The notes: generated from the letters alone by a model not told the origin. 64,000 nucleotides of DNA from Lederbergia citrisecunda (GCF_018343695.1 NZ_JAGYPJ010000001.1:3408511-3472510), one strand, 5' to 3'. Positions 18,022 to 27,048 are shown, counted from the stretch's first letter. Made by a program: numbers and translations.

Positions 18022-18822
18022 CTAATTCATTAGATAATCTATTATAATCTTAGATGTTTCTAAAGGTTGACTAATATGCGGATAATGACCTCTTGCATCT
18101 ATGATTTGAAGCGTACTATTTTGTAAATGCTTATTTAAATATTCTCCTACTTCTATTGGAACAATGCTATCCTTCGAGCATTGAATAATAAGTGTAGGTA
18201 CCTTTACTAATGGTAAACTCGAACGATAATCCGAAAAGAATGTTACCTCTGCAAATTCCTTTGCTACACGAGAATCCGTCGTGACAAAGCTACTCTCCAG
18301 TTCTTTCGTTAGCTTAGAATCCTTAGATTGGTCCATAGCTAAAGGCGCCAAATAGCTTGCCCATCCTGCAAAATTCATCTCCATCATCGCAAGTAATTCT
18401 TTAATATCACTTTGTTCAAACCCACCAACATATCCGTCTGTATCATTTAAATAACAAGGCGAAGGCGCAATCATTATTAGCTTATCGAAGTAATCCGGTC
18501 GCTCAATTGCAGCAAGCATACCAATCATTGAACTAATCGAATGGCCAATAAATAGTATATGTTGAAGATCCATTCCTTCAATTATATCTAGAACATCCTG
18601 CTTATAACCATGAAGAGTGCTATACTTTTCAGATTGGTACGCGGTGATGTCTGAATTTCCTGACCCTACATAGTCAAATAAAATAATTCGATAGCTCTCT
18701 GCCAATTTAGGAGCGATATATTGCCACATGCTCTGATCACAACCAAATCCATGCGCAAAAATAATTGTTTGCTCTCCCTCTCCCATTACCTTCACATTGT
18801 TACGTTTCATCACATCATTCAT
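18022..18822 (-). CDS. RsbQ-like alpha/beta hydrolase
   Basis: A 266-residue alpha/beta hydrolase close to RsbQ of Bacillus subtilis, which acts with the PAS phosphatase RsbP in the energy-stress branch of sigma-B control. IIFAHGFGCDQSMWQYIAP gives the oxyanion region, GHSISSMIG the nucleophile serine, SKDSIVP the aspartate and RGHYPHISQP the histidine. The start at 18822 (MNDVMKRN) is favoured by AAAGGAAG upstream; the frame opens earlier at 18873. Here the partner gene is a PAS-GGDEF protein, not a PP2C phosphatase. The same hydrolase family gave rise to strigolactone and karrikin receptors in plants. Confidence 0.9.
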   Translation of the reverse strand: MNDVMKRNNVKVMGEGEQTIIFAHGFGCDQSMWQYIAPKLAESYRIILFDYVGSGNSDITAYQSEKYSTLHGYKQDVLDIIEGMDLQHILFIGHSISSMIGMLAAIERPDYFDKLIMIAPSPCYLNDTDGYVGGFEQSDIKELLAMMEMNFAGWASYLAPLAMDQSKDSKLTKELESSFVTTDSRVAKEFAEVTFFSDYRSSLPLVKVPTLIIQCSKDSIVPIEVGEYLNKHLQNSTLQIIDARGHYPHISQPLETSKIIIDYLMN

Positions 18823-19190
18823 GACAAATGCTTCCTTTCCTATGTACATTAAATTTATTGTGAACGAATACACTATATATTTCTAGTGAAATTTACCTTT
18901 TCATTTCTACTTAACGTATGTTATGTATTACTCAATTAATAAAACTACAGCCCAGCCAAATTAGCTAGAATGTTTCACTCATACTAACGTATTTAAGTAG
19001 TTTTTTAAGTGATCAACCATTTAGAATTCTCCGTCGACTAAACATTGTTTCGTTCCAAGTTTCGACATCTTTCCCTTTTATTTAATGGTAATATTTTCAT
19101 ATTACATATTGCCTATTAATCTATTTTTTGATTTTATATTTAAGAAGCTAGTGAGTTGTTGTTATCAAGACAGAAATGATTGATTTAAAC
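18823..19190. other. Divergent intergenic region
   Basis: About 370 AT-rich bases between the RsbQ-like operon and the short-chain dehydrogenase. It must hold both promoters. I see no sigma-B type promoter or other element clear enough to annotate. Confidence 0.4.
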
Positions 19191-19202
19191 AGGAGGTTTC
19201 TG

Positions 19203-20141
19203 ATGAAAGAAAAAATTGTTATGATTACGGGGGCAAATTCCGGGATTGGTAAAGCAGCATCCCTTAAATTTGCAACAGAAGGCTACCGTGTTATCATGGC
19301 TTGTCGCAATATGAAAATTAGTACAGCGGCACAAAAAGACATTATCGGAATTACAAAAAATAAAAAAGTAGATCTGATGGAGCTTGATGTTTCTTCTTTT
19401 GATTCGATTCGTACATTTTGCACGGCTTTTAAATCCAAATACCCGCGATTGGACATCCTGATACATAACGCAGCCTACTTAAATCACGGTGAAAAAGAAT
19501 ATAAACTTAGTCCCGATAATATCGAATTGTCATTCGCTACTAATACAATTGGTCCTTTTTTAATGACTCGTTTATTGGTAGAACATCTCGCAAAATCACC
19601 AGACCCAAGAATCCTTAATGCTTGTACAACAAACATTAAAAATTTCTTCGACCCGAAAAGGGAGATCGAGTTCGACAATTTGCGTGGAGAACTGAAGGAC
19701 AAGCGGCCATATAGCACTTACAAGATGTATGGAGACTCGAAAATGGCGTTATTGATCCTAACCTTTAAAATGGCTGAAGAATTAAAAAGCATGGGGATCA
19801 AAGTCAATGCCCTTATGATCAACCGCGTAAAACTATCAAAAGAGACAATCGAAAAAATGAATTCCATTTGGAAAGTATTTGCACGGTTACAAAACCTCAC
19901 TAATCCTTTGCCATCGGGCATGGCCGATAATTATTTTCATATTTGTACTTCGGATGAATTTAAGAATGTTACTGGCCAGCTTATCAATCATAAGAGAGAG
20001 ATTGTTAATCCATCAACAACCGAAGTAGGCTTTACACAATTGAAGAACATATTCGGTTCAAGTAGCTATCCTAAATACGCAACAAATCCTCAAAATGTCG
20101 AACAAATATGGAGCTTGTGCACCACACTCACCGAAGACTAA
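19203..20141 (+). CDS. Short-chain dehydrogenase/reductase
   Basis: A 312-residue Rossmann-fold oxidoreductase. TGANSGIG near residue 9 binds NAD(P), HNAA replaces the usual NNAG, NTIGPFLMT follows, and YGDSKMA is the catalytic YxxxK. It resembles retinol-dehydrogenase/WW-oxidoreductase-like SDRs more than FabG. The start at 19203 (MKEKIVMI) has AGGAGG eight bases upstream, better than the longer frame start at 19176. Substrate unknown. Confidence 0.87.
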   Translation: MKEKIVMITGANSGIGKAASLKFATEGYRVIMACRNMKISTAAQKDIIGITKNKKVDLMELDVSSFDSIRTFCTAFKSKYPRLDILIHNAAYLNHGEKEYKLSPDNIELSFATNTIGPFLMTRLLVEHLAKSPDPRILNACTTNIKNFFDPKREIEFDNLRGELKDKRPYSTYKMYGDSKMALLILTFKMAEELKSMGIKVNALMINRVKLSKETIEKMNSIWKVFARLQNLTNPLPSGMADNYFHICTSDEFKNVTGQLINHKREIVNPSTTEVGFTQLKNIFGSSSYPKYATNPQNVEQIWSLCTTLTED

Positions 20142-20220
20142 GACTTCAAATATACACTATCAAAATGATTAACCTTTACTACACTCTTGGTCTAAATAAA
20201 GCTTTCAGCGAAAAAATGAA

Positions 20221-20255
20221 AACTCCCGTCCTTATTATAGGGCAGGAGCTTTTTT
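20221..20255 (+). terminator. Terminator of the short-chain dehydrogenase
   Basis: Stem CTCCCGTCC (20223-20231) with GGGCAGGAG (20240-20248), one mismatch and one G-T pair, then CTTTTTT. Confidence 0.8.
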
Positions 20256-20688
20256 GTAACTTCAACATCTATTTTTACATGATAATAGCCAATACATGAC
20301 TACAAGAAAGTGGTGGTTATGTTTAGAAGAAATTAGATACGAATGAAGCTTATTTTTTGTGGAGGGAAAAGAGTCGTTATCATTCGGAAACACAATCAAT
20401 TTTTTCCAATTGATATAAAGAAAACAGGACTAACTAATCAAATTAAACAGATTATTCCAAAAACTCTCCCGTATATTTCAGTTTATCAAAATTTAGGCTG
20501 TGACAATCAATATATAACTGACCTAAACCTTCTTTACCACTTTAATGGACATCCAAAGAACAGCTATTAAAAAGAGGATAAAAGCAAGAGACTACCAAGT
20601 TATCACCAGAAAAAGGCTGGTAGGACTGTGTTGCTAAAAAAGGACCCTCCTGCCCGCTCAGAATACCATGCTTGCTCAAAACGTCTTT
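20256..20688. other. Intergenic with one doubtful small frame
   Basis: A 75-codon plus-strand frame at 20343-20570 (MKLIFCGGKRVVIIRKHNQF...) has no ribosome binding site and no family I recognise; I leave it as unproven. The rest shows nothing clear. Confidence 0.3.
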
Positions 20689-21345
20689 CTAACTCCCCCT
20701 CTGACCAATCTCCAATGGGGAATATCCTAGCCTACTAATAGCTAATGCCATTTGATAATACCCCTTACTATTTGGGTGAATACCTCCATGCGATAATAAA
20801 ACCTTTTCTTTCCTTTTAAAAATACTATAAATATCAGCAACTTTAACATTCTTCTCTGAACTGAAACTTTGGATCATGGAATTATACTCTTTAATCCCCG
20901 CTTCTGCTATCGGAATATCGGGAAACGGATTGTATAAATTCGTTAGCCGTATCATGTAATGTTCCTGTTTGTCTAGACGGTGAAGTCTTTCTAATATTTT
21001 TACATAGTGATCCCTTGATTGTTGAATAGCTTGAGCCACACTCTTATCGTTTTTATTTGTTAAAAACCTTTTAGCTGCATTTATTAAGTCATCCCCTCCC
21101 GCTGTAATCGTAATGATATCCGCATGCTTAACAGCTTCCATCACATTCGGCGAATGAAGCATTGCTAAGACATCCTTTGTTGTTGCCCCTGACCTTGCAT
21201 ATTTTTGATAAGAGATATACCTTTTTAACATTTGCTGACTTAAACCTCTGAAATATTCAACAAATCCAGGGTCCAAAAACGGAACACCAATACCTATAGT
21301 GAGGGAATCGCCTATCGCCAGATAACGTAAAGGATTGCAGTCCAT
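20689..21345 (-). CDS. SGNH/GDSL-family esterase
   Basis: A 218-residue hydrolase without a signal peptide. Block I is AIGDSLTIGIG with the nucleophile serine, block II ARSGATTKD, block III TAGGDDL in place of GxND, and block V HGGIHPNSKGYY with the catalytic Asp/His region. This is the SGNH lipase/acylhydrolase fold. AATGGAGGTGG precedes the ATG. Natural substrate unknown; a lipid or acylated sugar is possible. A T-tract hairpin lies in its upstream leader. Confidence 0.87.
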   Translation of the reverse strand: MDCNPLRYLAIGDSLTIGIGVPFLDPGFVEYFRGLSQQMLKRYISYQKYARSGATTKDVLAMLHSPNVMEAVKHADIITITAGGDDLINAAKRFLTNKNDKSVAQAIQQSRDHYVKILERLHRLDKQEHYMIRLTNLYNPFPDIPIAEAGIKEYNSMIQSFSSEKNVKVADIYSIFKRKEKVLLSHGGIHPNSKGYYQMALAISRLGYSPLEIGQRGS

Positions 21346-21461
21346 ATTCCACCTCCATTAACTGATTATTCCTATCATATTCACATGTCTAAAATGTGTA
21401 TTCCTTTTCATCTAGTAGGTATATTGATTGCATTCGTCACACGATTTGAAAGTGATAGGAC

Positions 21462-21515
21462 TAAAAAAAGAACTTGATAGTGGTATGAAAAATTTCATCC
21501 TATATCATCAAGTTC
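21462..21515 (-). terminator. Leader hairpin with T run upstream of the SGNH gene
   Basis: Arms GAACTTGAT (21470-21478) and ATCAAGTTC (21507-21515), with further pairing of ATGAAA/TTTCAT inside, then TTTTTTT on the minus strand. It lies 120 bases before the SGNH start and between divergent genes, so it is either an insulator or a leader attenuator. Confidence 0.55.
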
Positions 21516-21672
21516 ATTTCCTCTTATATGGGGCACTTTTTGTGTTCTTAAAAGTTTTTTCGATATTTGATTGCTGATGAGATTTTTACTTATATTTTAG
21601 TGGATTCGACAAAACGGAGAATTGAACCTGCAAAAGAACCATATAAAATTATGAAAGGAGGAGAGTCATAAA

Positions 21673-22776
21673 ATGCAAAATGAGTATTATCGTGCGAGTG
21701 TTAGTATGGTCTATATTATGACTAATAATGAAGTAATGAATCAAATCATTGCCTTTTCTAGGGACACGAATGGAATGCTTAATTTTGCGGGTTCTTATCC
21801 AACTTATGGTAGAGGTACTGGTACAAGGGAAGTCTCCACGGCAACGGCAAACGATGGCGTCGATCCCCTTACATCACAAGGATCCCTAACTTTGTCTCGT
21901 GATGGACGTTTTTTGCTTGCAGTAAACGCAGGAGACAATAGTATCAGCAGCTTTATTATTACTGACAGCGGTGCACCCGTTCTCGCGGATGTGAAGCCAT
22001 CAGGAGGTGCTCAGCCCAATACAGTAGATGTGTTTGGTAATCTTGTCTATGTTGCTAATGTAGGGAATGTGGCTAACAATTTCGCCTCCAATATCACTGG
22101 ATTTCGCATAGATCATAACGGTCTCCTTACTCCTATTCCCGGGTCCACCCACTCTCTTAGTACTTTTAATGCCCAACCGGCGCAGGTTCTCTTTACTCCC
22201 GATGGCAGAAAAATCCTTGTATCCGAACTTACATCAAACCATCTCAGTGTATTCCAAGTAAATAAAAATGGGACGGTTAGAGAACCGATTGTTAATGATT
22301 CTTATGGTCAAGGACCATTGGGCGCTCATTTTCTATCCACGGGAATCCTTTTAGTTACAGAAGCAGGTTCAAACGCGTTGTCATCTTATTCATTTAGAAC
22401 CGACGGGATTCTTCGTGTGATTAGCGGTTCTGTTCCAGACGGATATAAAACCGCTTGCTGGGTGATAACAACGAGAGATGAACGTTTTGCATACGTTACC
22501 AACACCTTAAGCGGCACTATCTCCACCTACCAAATCGCTCCCAATGGAGTACTATCGGTGGTAAGGCATATTACCAGTACACCGACAGGTACAGCACCAG
22601 GTCTCCCGATAGATGTTGGGGTGAGTAAAGATGGAAGGCATTTTTACACACTTAATGGAAATCAGGGTACTGTCTCGGTATTTTCTATTCAAGATGATGG
22701 TAGTCTAGTAAGATTGCAGGTCGCTTCATGGACTAACATTCCTTACTTTGGGTCACAAGGTTTAGCTGTTCTTTGA
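21673..22776 (+). CDS. Beta-propeller protein (lactonase/YncE-like)
   Basis: A 367-residue protein built of repeats such as SRDGRFLLAVNAGDNSISSF, TPDGRKILVSELTSNHLSVF, TRDERFAYVTNTLSGTISTY and SKDGRHFYTLNGNQGTVSVF, which are blades of a seven-bladed propeller. The family includes 6-phosphogluconolactonase (Pgl) and YncE. No signal peptide is evident, so it may be cytoplasmic or released with spores; the role is not certain. GAAAGGAGGAG lies before the ATG at 21673. A terminator follows. Confidence 0.8.
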   Translation: MQNEYYRASVSMVYIMTNNEVMNQIIAFSRDTNGMLNFAGSYPTYGRGTGTREVSTATANDGVDPLTSQGSLTLSRDGRFLLAVNAGDNSISSFIITDSGAPVLADVKPSGGAQPNTVDVFGNLVYVANVGNVANNFASNITGFRIDHNGLLTPIPGSTHSLSTFNAQPAQVLFTPDGRKILVSELTSNHLSVFQVNKNGTVREPIVNDSYGQGPLGAHFLSTGILLVTEAGSNALSSYSFRTDGILRVISGSVPDGYKTACWVITTRDERFAYVTNTLSGTISTYQIAPNGVLSVVRHITSTPTGTAPGLPIDVGVSKDGRHFYTLNGNQGTVSVFSIQDDGSLVRLQVASWTNIPYFGSQGLAVL

Positions 22777-22906
22777 TTCTAATGGGTCTTCTATAATATG
22801 TGGAATAGAAAAATACAGGAGTTGCTAACAAACTAATGGTTTTTGTGATAGAAAACATAATTACCTACAGATTGTTAAATTATATAAGGAATAAAAACTA
22901 AAGATC

Positions 22907-22942
22907 CTAAGATATGCATTACTTGCGTATTTTAGCTTTTTT
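22907..22942 (+). terminator. Terminator of the propeller gene
   Basis: 11-bp stem (22907-22917 with 22925-22935, two G-T pairs) followed by CTTTTTTT. Confidence 0.8.
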
Positions 22943-23052
22943 TCATTCATAAAAGATACTGCCATTTACAGCATTTTTCAATTGCTATGAACAAGAAGAT
23001 AGAAAAAAAAACTGGGTATGATTCAATAAATTTGGAAAAAAAAGGACCATAC

Positions 23053-23067
23053 AATTATCTAAAAATT
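23053..23067 (+). promoter_or_regulatory. Candidate CodY box before brnQ
   Basis: AATTATCTAAAAATT matches the CodY consensus AATTTTCWGAAAATT at 13 of 15 positions, 115 bases before the brnQ start. CodY control of branched-chain amino acid uptake is well known in Bacillus, so the placement makes sense; binding is inferred. Confidence 0.5.
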
Positions 23068-23181
23068 TTGTCTCTAGAGGTTGTTTTTTTGATAATTTGG
23101 TAGTAGCATAGATTTCACTGAAATATTCCATACAGAATATGAATTACTATACTTTATGCATCTAAGAAGGGAACAGATAGG

Positions 23182-24531
23182 ATGAACGAAAAATTACCAT
23201 TTTCAAAATATACTGCAATTGGAGTTATGTTGTTTGCCTTATTCTTTGGTGCAGGAAACTTAATATTCCCAGCACAATTAGGGCAAAACGCTGGTTCAAA
23301 TCTTTGGCTTTCTGTAGCGGGATTTTTAATAACTGGCGTTGGTTTACCATTGCTTGGGATTTTGGCGATGGGCTTTTCCGGAAGCCGTAACTTGCAAGAG
23401 CTTGCGAGCAGAGTGAATCCAACGTATGCCATCTTTTTCACCTGTCTTCTATATTTAACGATTGGTCCATTTTTTGCCTCACCTCGGACAGGCACTGTGG
23501 CATATGAAGTGGGAATCGCACCGTTTGTAAGTGAAGGATTTCAGCAAGGTGGATTACTCATTTTTACATTTCTATTTTTCGCTGCTACACTTTGGTTTTC
23601 TCTTAACCCGGCAAAGATCGTTGATAACGTTGGGAAAATATTGGCACCGGGCATCGTGATTCTCCTCGCTATTCTATTATTTATGGTTGTCACTAAGCCA
23701 ATGGGTGTTATTCAGGCTCCCGTAGGGGGATATGCAAACGGGGCCTTTGTAAAAGGTTTTTTAGACGGATATAACACGATGGATGCACTTGCTTCCCTTG
23801 TATTTGGTATTATTGTCATCAATTCAGTTCGTGCACTCGGTATCACATCAAAAAGAGGGGTTCTAGGAGCAACTGTAAAATCGGGTCTCATTGCCATATC
23901 TATACTCGGAGCCATTTACATTGGAATTGCGTATATGGGAGCAACGAGCACAGAAAGCCTTGGAATTACTGAGAACGGCGGGCCCGTACTAAGCAGCGCT
24001 GCATCTTATTACTTTGGAGAAATTGGACTAGTCTTACTGGCGGTTCTGATCATACTTGCATGCTTAACGACAGCAATTGGATTAACAACAGCATGTGCTG
24101 AATATTTTCAAACACTATTCCCGAGATTCAGCTATAAGTCATTAGTCATATTTTTTGTTACACTATCATTCATCTTTGCTAACTTTGGATTAACGAACAT
24201 TATTACATTCTCCGTCCCTGTTCTCATGTTCCTTTATCCACTTGCAATTGTATTAATGATTTTGACCTTTCTATCACCATTATTTAATCACAAACGGATT
24301 GTATATGTATTAACAATTGCTATTACGTTTTTGATTAGTATCTTTGATGGGTTGAAATCACTATGCCAATCATTAGAAATTGATTATTTTGGTTGGATGG
24401 TGCCGGTCGTTTCCTTCTATGAAAATACATTACCGCTATACAACAAAGGACTTGGATGGCTACTGCCTGCCTTGGTTGTGATTATCATTACGGCTGTGGT
24501 GAGTCGTTTGCAAAGAACATCTAAAGACTAG
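23182..24531 (+). CDS. brnQ: Branched-chain amino acid transport system II carrier protein BrnQ
   Basis: Membrane symporter for leucine, isoleucine and valine (LIVCS family), 449 residues with about twelve hydrophobic segments. The N terminus GVMLFALFFGAGNLIFPAQL and the motif TIGPFFASPRTGTVAYEVG are signatures of the family. AGAAGGGAACAGATAGG precedes the ATG. A candidate CodY box lies upstream and a terminator downstream. A decayed second copy of its 3' part lies at 26930. Confidence 0.96.
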   Translation: MNEKLPFSKYTAIGVMLFALFFGAGNLIFPAQLGQNAGSNLWLSVAGFLITGVGLPLLGILAMGFSGSRNLQELASRVNPTYAIFFTCLLYLTIGPFFASPRTGTVAYEVGIAPFVSEGFQQGGLLIFTFLFFAATLWFSLNPAKIVDNVGKILAPGIVILLAILLFMVVTKPMGVIQAPVGGYANGAFVKGFLDGYNTMDALASLVFGIIVINSVRALGITSKRGVLGATVKSGLIAISILGAIYIGIAYMGATSTESLGITENGGPVLSSAASYYFGEIGLVLLAVLIILACLTTAIGLTTACAEYFQTLFPRFSYKSLVIFFVTLSFIFANFGLTNIITFSVPVLMFLYPLAIVLMILTFLSPLFNHKRIVYVLTIAITFLISIFDGLKSLCQSLEIDYFGWMVPVVSFYENTLPLYNKGLGWLLPALVVIIITAVVSRLQRTSKD

Positions 24532-24706
24532 ACACAATACGGAAACGAGTGTAGGGGCTAATTATTAGTAAATTTAGCCCTTACACATGTTAACATTGAT
24601 AGTCCGAAAAATGGGTCAGGCACCCATTTAAGCTATATCCGTTATATGGACATAAATATTCTCTGATCAAACCAGTTTGATTTGCCACTAATCCGTTACA
24701 TTCAGA

Positions 24707-24741
24707 AAGGCACCTTCTTATTCAAGAATGGCGCCTTTTTC
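24707..24741 (+). terminator. Terminator of brnQ
   Basis: AAGGCACC (24707-24714) pairs with GGCGCCTT (24730-24737), with TTCTT/AAGAA extending the stem inside, then TTTTTC. A short palindromic motif AAATGGGTCAGGCACCCATT lies between the gene and this stem, near 24606. Confidence 0.75.
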
Positions 24742-24887
24742 TTGAATAGACACAATCCATTTTATCTCATTTGAGTATATACTTTTAAAGTCACAATTTT
24801 GCAGACCTCTTAGGTCCAGTCGTGTTAACTAAACGTAAATGCTTATTTTCAGCTAAAAAGACATCCAATTTCTCCGTAATCTAATAT

Positions 24888-25442
24888 TCACTTTTCACTA
24901 ACTGGCAACATCCAGTCATTAATTCGTATGAAACAGCCTTTGGGGTATTCAAAATCATACTCACCAATAAACGAGAAACCTAGCTTGCGACAAATAGCAT
25001 TAGAAGCGGGATTATTGATTTTAGGGAAAGCATGAATGAAACTGCGCTTCTTTTCAGAATTGATATAAGCGATGGCTTTTGCTGTTGCTTCTGTCGCTAT
25101 TCCTCTACCTTGATATGCTGTTAAAACACACCAACCTATCTCATAAACCGATTCTTCTTGCCAAATCGTATCCCAATAGCCTACACTACCTACGGGTTCA
25201 AGCTGCGGAAGCAAAAGAATCTTAAACATACGCCCAGTTCCTTTTCCTGTGATCTCACAATACCGCTTATGACGAGATAGGACTTTTTCCTCGGTCTCTG
25301 GTCCTCCAAAGTGTAATGTCATCTCAGGCGTATTTAGAAGATGGAGCAAATCAAGATCACCTTCAGCCCAAGGTTCAATCCTTACTTCTGGTGCATTCCT
25401 TTGTTCTGAAATGTCACTCACCCCTCTGTCTTGTATTCCCAA
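24888..25442 (-). CDS. GNAT acetyltransferase (RimJ/RimL type)
   Basis: A 184-residue N-acetyltransferase: RIEPWAEGDLDLLHLLNTPE at the N terminus is typical of the RimJ/RimL group, EIGWCVLTAYQGRGIATEA holds the acetyl-CoA binding Q/RxxGxG/A motif, and NPASNAICRKLGFSFIG is motif B. A GGGGTGAGTGAC stretch lies just inside the N terminus, so the real start may be further in, near residue 9. Acceptor substrate unknown. Confidence 0.82.
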   Translation of the reverse strand: MGIQDRGVSDISEQRNAPEVRIEPWAEGDLDLLHLLNTPEMTLHFGGPETEEKVLSRHKRYCEITGKGTGRMFKILLLPQLEPVGSVGYWDTIWQEESVYEIGWCVLTAYQGRGIATEATAKAIAYINSEKKRSFIHAFPKINNPASNAICRKLGFSFIGEYDFEYPKGCFIRINDWMLPVSEK

Positions 25443-25657
25443 CTGATTTAGGTAGTCGAATAATTATCGGAAAATATTCTATATTCCCAATATAATTGAA
25501 CAAATATTCATAAACAAGTTTTTATTGAACTTTAGCTTGAGTAAGGATTCCCCATGATTTCTATGGAATAACAATTAATACGATGATGATAATGAGTTCA
25601 AATAACACGTTGTAATTTTCAGATAAATTTGATATAAAGGGATTAGGAATTTATCGG

Positions 25658-25730
25658 TATGTGTTACTGGCGTAAACGTGGAGTACCACGAGGGAGCACA
25701 TATTATCATATTAGCCGTACGCCTGGGCAA
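25658..25730 (+). ncRNA. ZTP riboswitch (pfl motif)
   Basis: The transcript reads TATGTG, then TTACTGGCG, a hairpin GTGG-AGTA-CCAC, GAGGGAG, CACATA closing P1 with TATGTG, a variable linker, and GCCGTACGCCTGGGCA. ACUGGCG, GGGAG and CGCCUGGGCA in this order are the conserved blocks of the ZMP/ZTP-sensing pfl riboswitch. An intrinsic terminator starts at its 3' edge. The class usually turns genes on when ZTP signals folate (10-formyl-THF) shortage. Confidence 0.93.
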
Positions 25731-25766
25731 AGTATTTGGTCTCAAAACCAGATACTTTTTATTATT
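25730..25766 (+). terminator. Expression-platform terminator of the ZTP riboswitch
   Basis: 11-bp stem (25730-25740 with 25747-25757, one G-T pair) followed by TTTTTATTATTTTT, ending a few bases before the ribosome binding site of the DJ-1/PfpI gene. Confidence 0.9.
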
Positions 25767-25783
25767 TTTGGGGAGATGATCGT

Positions 25784-26380
25784 ATGGAGGAAGTACGGCA
25801 ACCAAGAAATGTAGCGATCTTGATTTTTGACAATGTAGAGGTTTTAGATTTTACAGGACCGTTTGAAGTATTTATTACCGGAAGCAACCGGGGGAAAGAC
25901 TTCAAAGTCTACACAGTAGCTGAACACGACCGCCCTATCATTGCATTAGGGAATCTCAGCATCAACCCAACGTATACCATTTATAACTGTCCTAATCCTG
26001 ATATTTTAATCATACCCGGAGGATGGGGCTCCAGAAAAGAAATGCAGAACGAAATCATCACGAAATGGATTCGCGAAGTTTCAAATGACGTTGAACTTCT
26101 CCTCTCTGTTTGTACGGGAGCCTTAATTTTAGCGAAAGCAAATTTGCTGGATGGATTGAAACTTACGACAAATCGCCTTGCTATTAACGAACTGAAGGAA
26201 ATTGCTCCAGAAACAGCGGAAATAATAGAGAACGCTCGTTATATTGACAATGGAAAAATAATACTTTCTGCTGGTGTATCTGCTGGAATTGATATGTCTC
26301 TATACGTGGTGAGTAAGTTATTAGGAGAAGAACGAGCGAAAAATACAGCTACGCTAATGGAGTATGATTGGAAGGTTTGA
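25784..26380 (+). CDS. DJ-1/PfpI family protein
   Basis: A 198-residue class I glutamine amidotransferase-like protein: RNVAILIFDNVEVLDFTGPF at the N terminus, NPDILIIPGGWGSR, the nucleophile elbow SVCTGALILAKA with the conserved cysteine, and SAGVSAGIDMSLYVV. This is the ThiJ/PfpI and AraC-N-terminal-like branch, which includes isonitrile hydratases and deglycases. The start at 25784 (MEEVRQPR) follows GGGGAG; the frame opens earlier at 25736 inside the riboswitch terminator, which is not credible. It is under a ZTP riboswitch and probably co-transcribed with the following acetyltransferase. Confidence 0.9.
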   Translation: MEEVRQPRNVAILIFDNVEVLDFTGPFEVFITGSNRGKDFKVYTVAEHDRPIIALGNLSINPTYTIYNCPNPDILIIPGGWGSRKEMQNEIITKWIREVSNDVELLLSVCTGALILAKANLLDGLKLTTNRLAINELKEIAPETAEIIENARYIDNGKIILSAGVSAGIDMSLYVVSKLLGEERAKNTATLMEYDWKV

Positions 26381-26413
26381 CCCTTTAATAGTCTATGTAA
26401 GGAGAGTGGTTGT

Positions 26414-26887
26414 TTGATTCGCCTATTGACGAAGGATGACCAAAATCAAGTGGAAAATATGATGGCTGGTCACCCCCTCCAGTTCCCTAAGTTCATCATA
26501 GAACAATACCCTAAACGTTGGAATGACTTTTTGGTTAATCAAGATGATAAACATAGTTGTTACTTTGTAGCATTAACGGACAATAGCGAAATTGTCGGTC
26601 ATGCCGGCTATATGTATAACGTTGAAGTTGGTCTTTTTGAAATAGTCGGAGTGGTTGCTTCAAATAAAGTTCAACGACAGGGATTAGGAAAATCTTTAAT
26701 CAATACTATTTGCAATAGATTGGTTGAGTTGGGAGAAAAACAAGTAATTCTTTATACATTAGGACATGTTGGAAATGAAGGCACTCTAACTTTCTATCGT
26801 AATATTGGCTTTGAAATGACTAGCTTCGAGAAAGATTTCTTTCAAAACGACTATTCAAGGGTTACTTTTATGAAGTCGTTAAAATAG
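26414..26887 (+). CDS. GNAT acetyltransferase
   Basis: A 157-residue N-acetyltransferase. FEIVGVVASNKVQRQGLGKS carries the acetyl-CoA motif, and GNEGTLTFYRNIGFEM is motif B. The start is a TTG at 26414 with AAGGAGAG before it. It begins 33 bases after the DJ-1/PfpI gene with no terminator between, so it is probably under the same ZTP riboswitch. Substrate unknown. Confidence 0.83.
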   Translation: MIRLLTKDDQNQVENMMAGHPLQFPKFIIEQYPKRWNDFLVNQDDKHSCYFVALTDNSEIVGHAGYMYNVEVGLFEIVGVVASNKVQRQGLGKSLINTICNRLVELGEKQVILYTLGHVGNEGTLTFYRNIGFEMTSFEKDFFQNDYSRVTFMKSLK

Positions 26888-26929
26888 GTGATTCAACTAA
26901 TATGTAATAGGACCACTCGCCTTAAGCAT

Positions 26930-27048
26930 GTTTAGCGAAGCGATTGGATTAACAATCATTAGTACATTGTCAGTTCAAGTTTTCATGCTCCTTTATCACT
27001 GTTGTTGCGAGTCTATTTCAAGGACAATCTAGGGTTTAGACACTACAC
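26930..27048 (+). pseudogene. Decayed fragment of a second brnQ gene
   Basis: Bases 26945-26999 match the brnQ segment around 24188-24242 (GGATTAAC..CATTA.TACATT, then TTCATGCTCCTTTATCAC against CTCATGTTCCTTTATCCA). Directly after it, 27001-27048 resembles the very end of brnQ and its 3' flank (GAGTC.TTT.CAA...CATCTA, then TAGACAC.ACAC). The section between, about 230 bases in brnQ, is deleted. There is no usable frame. Confidence 0.7.
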
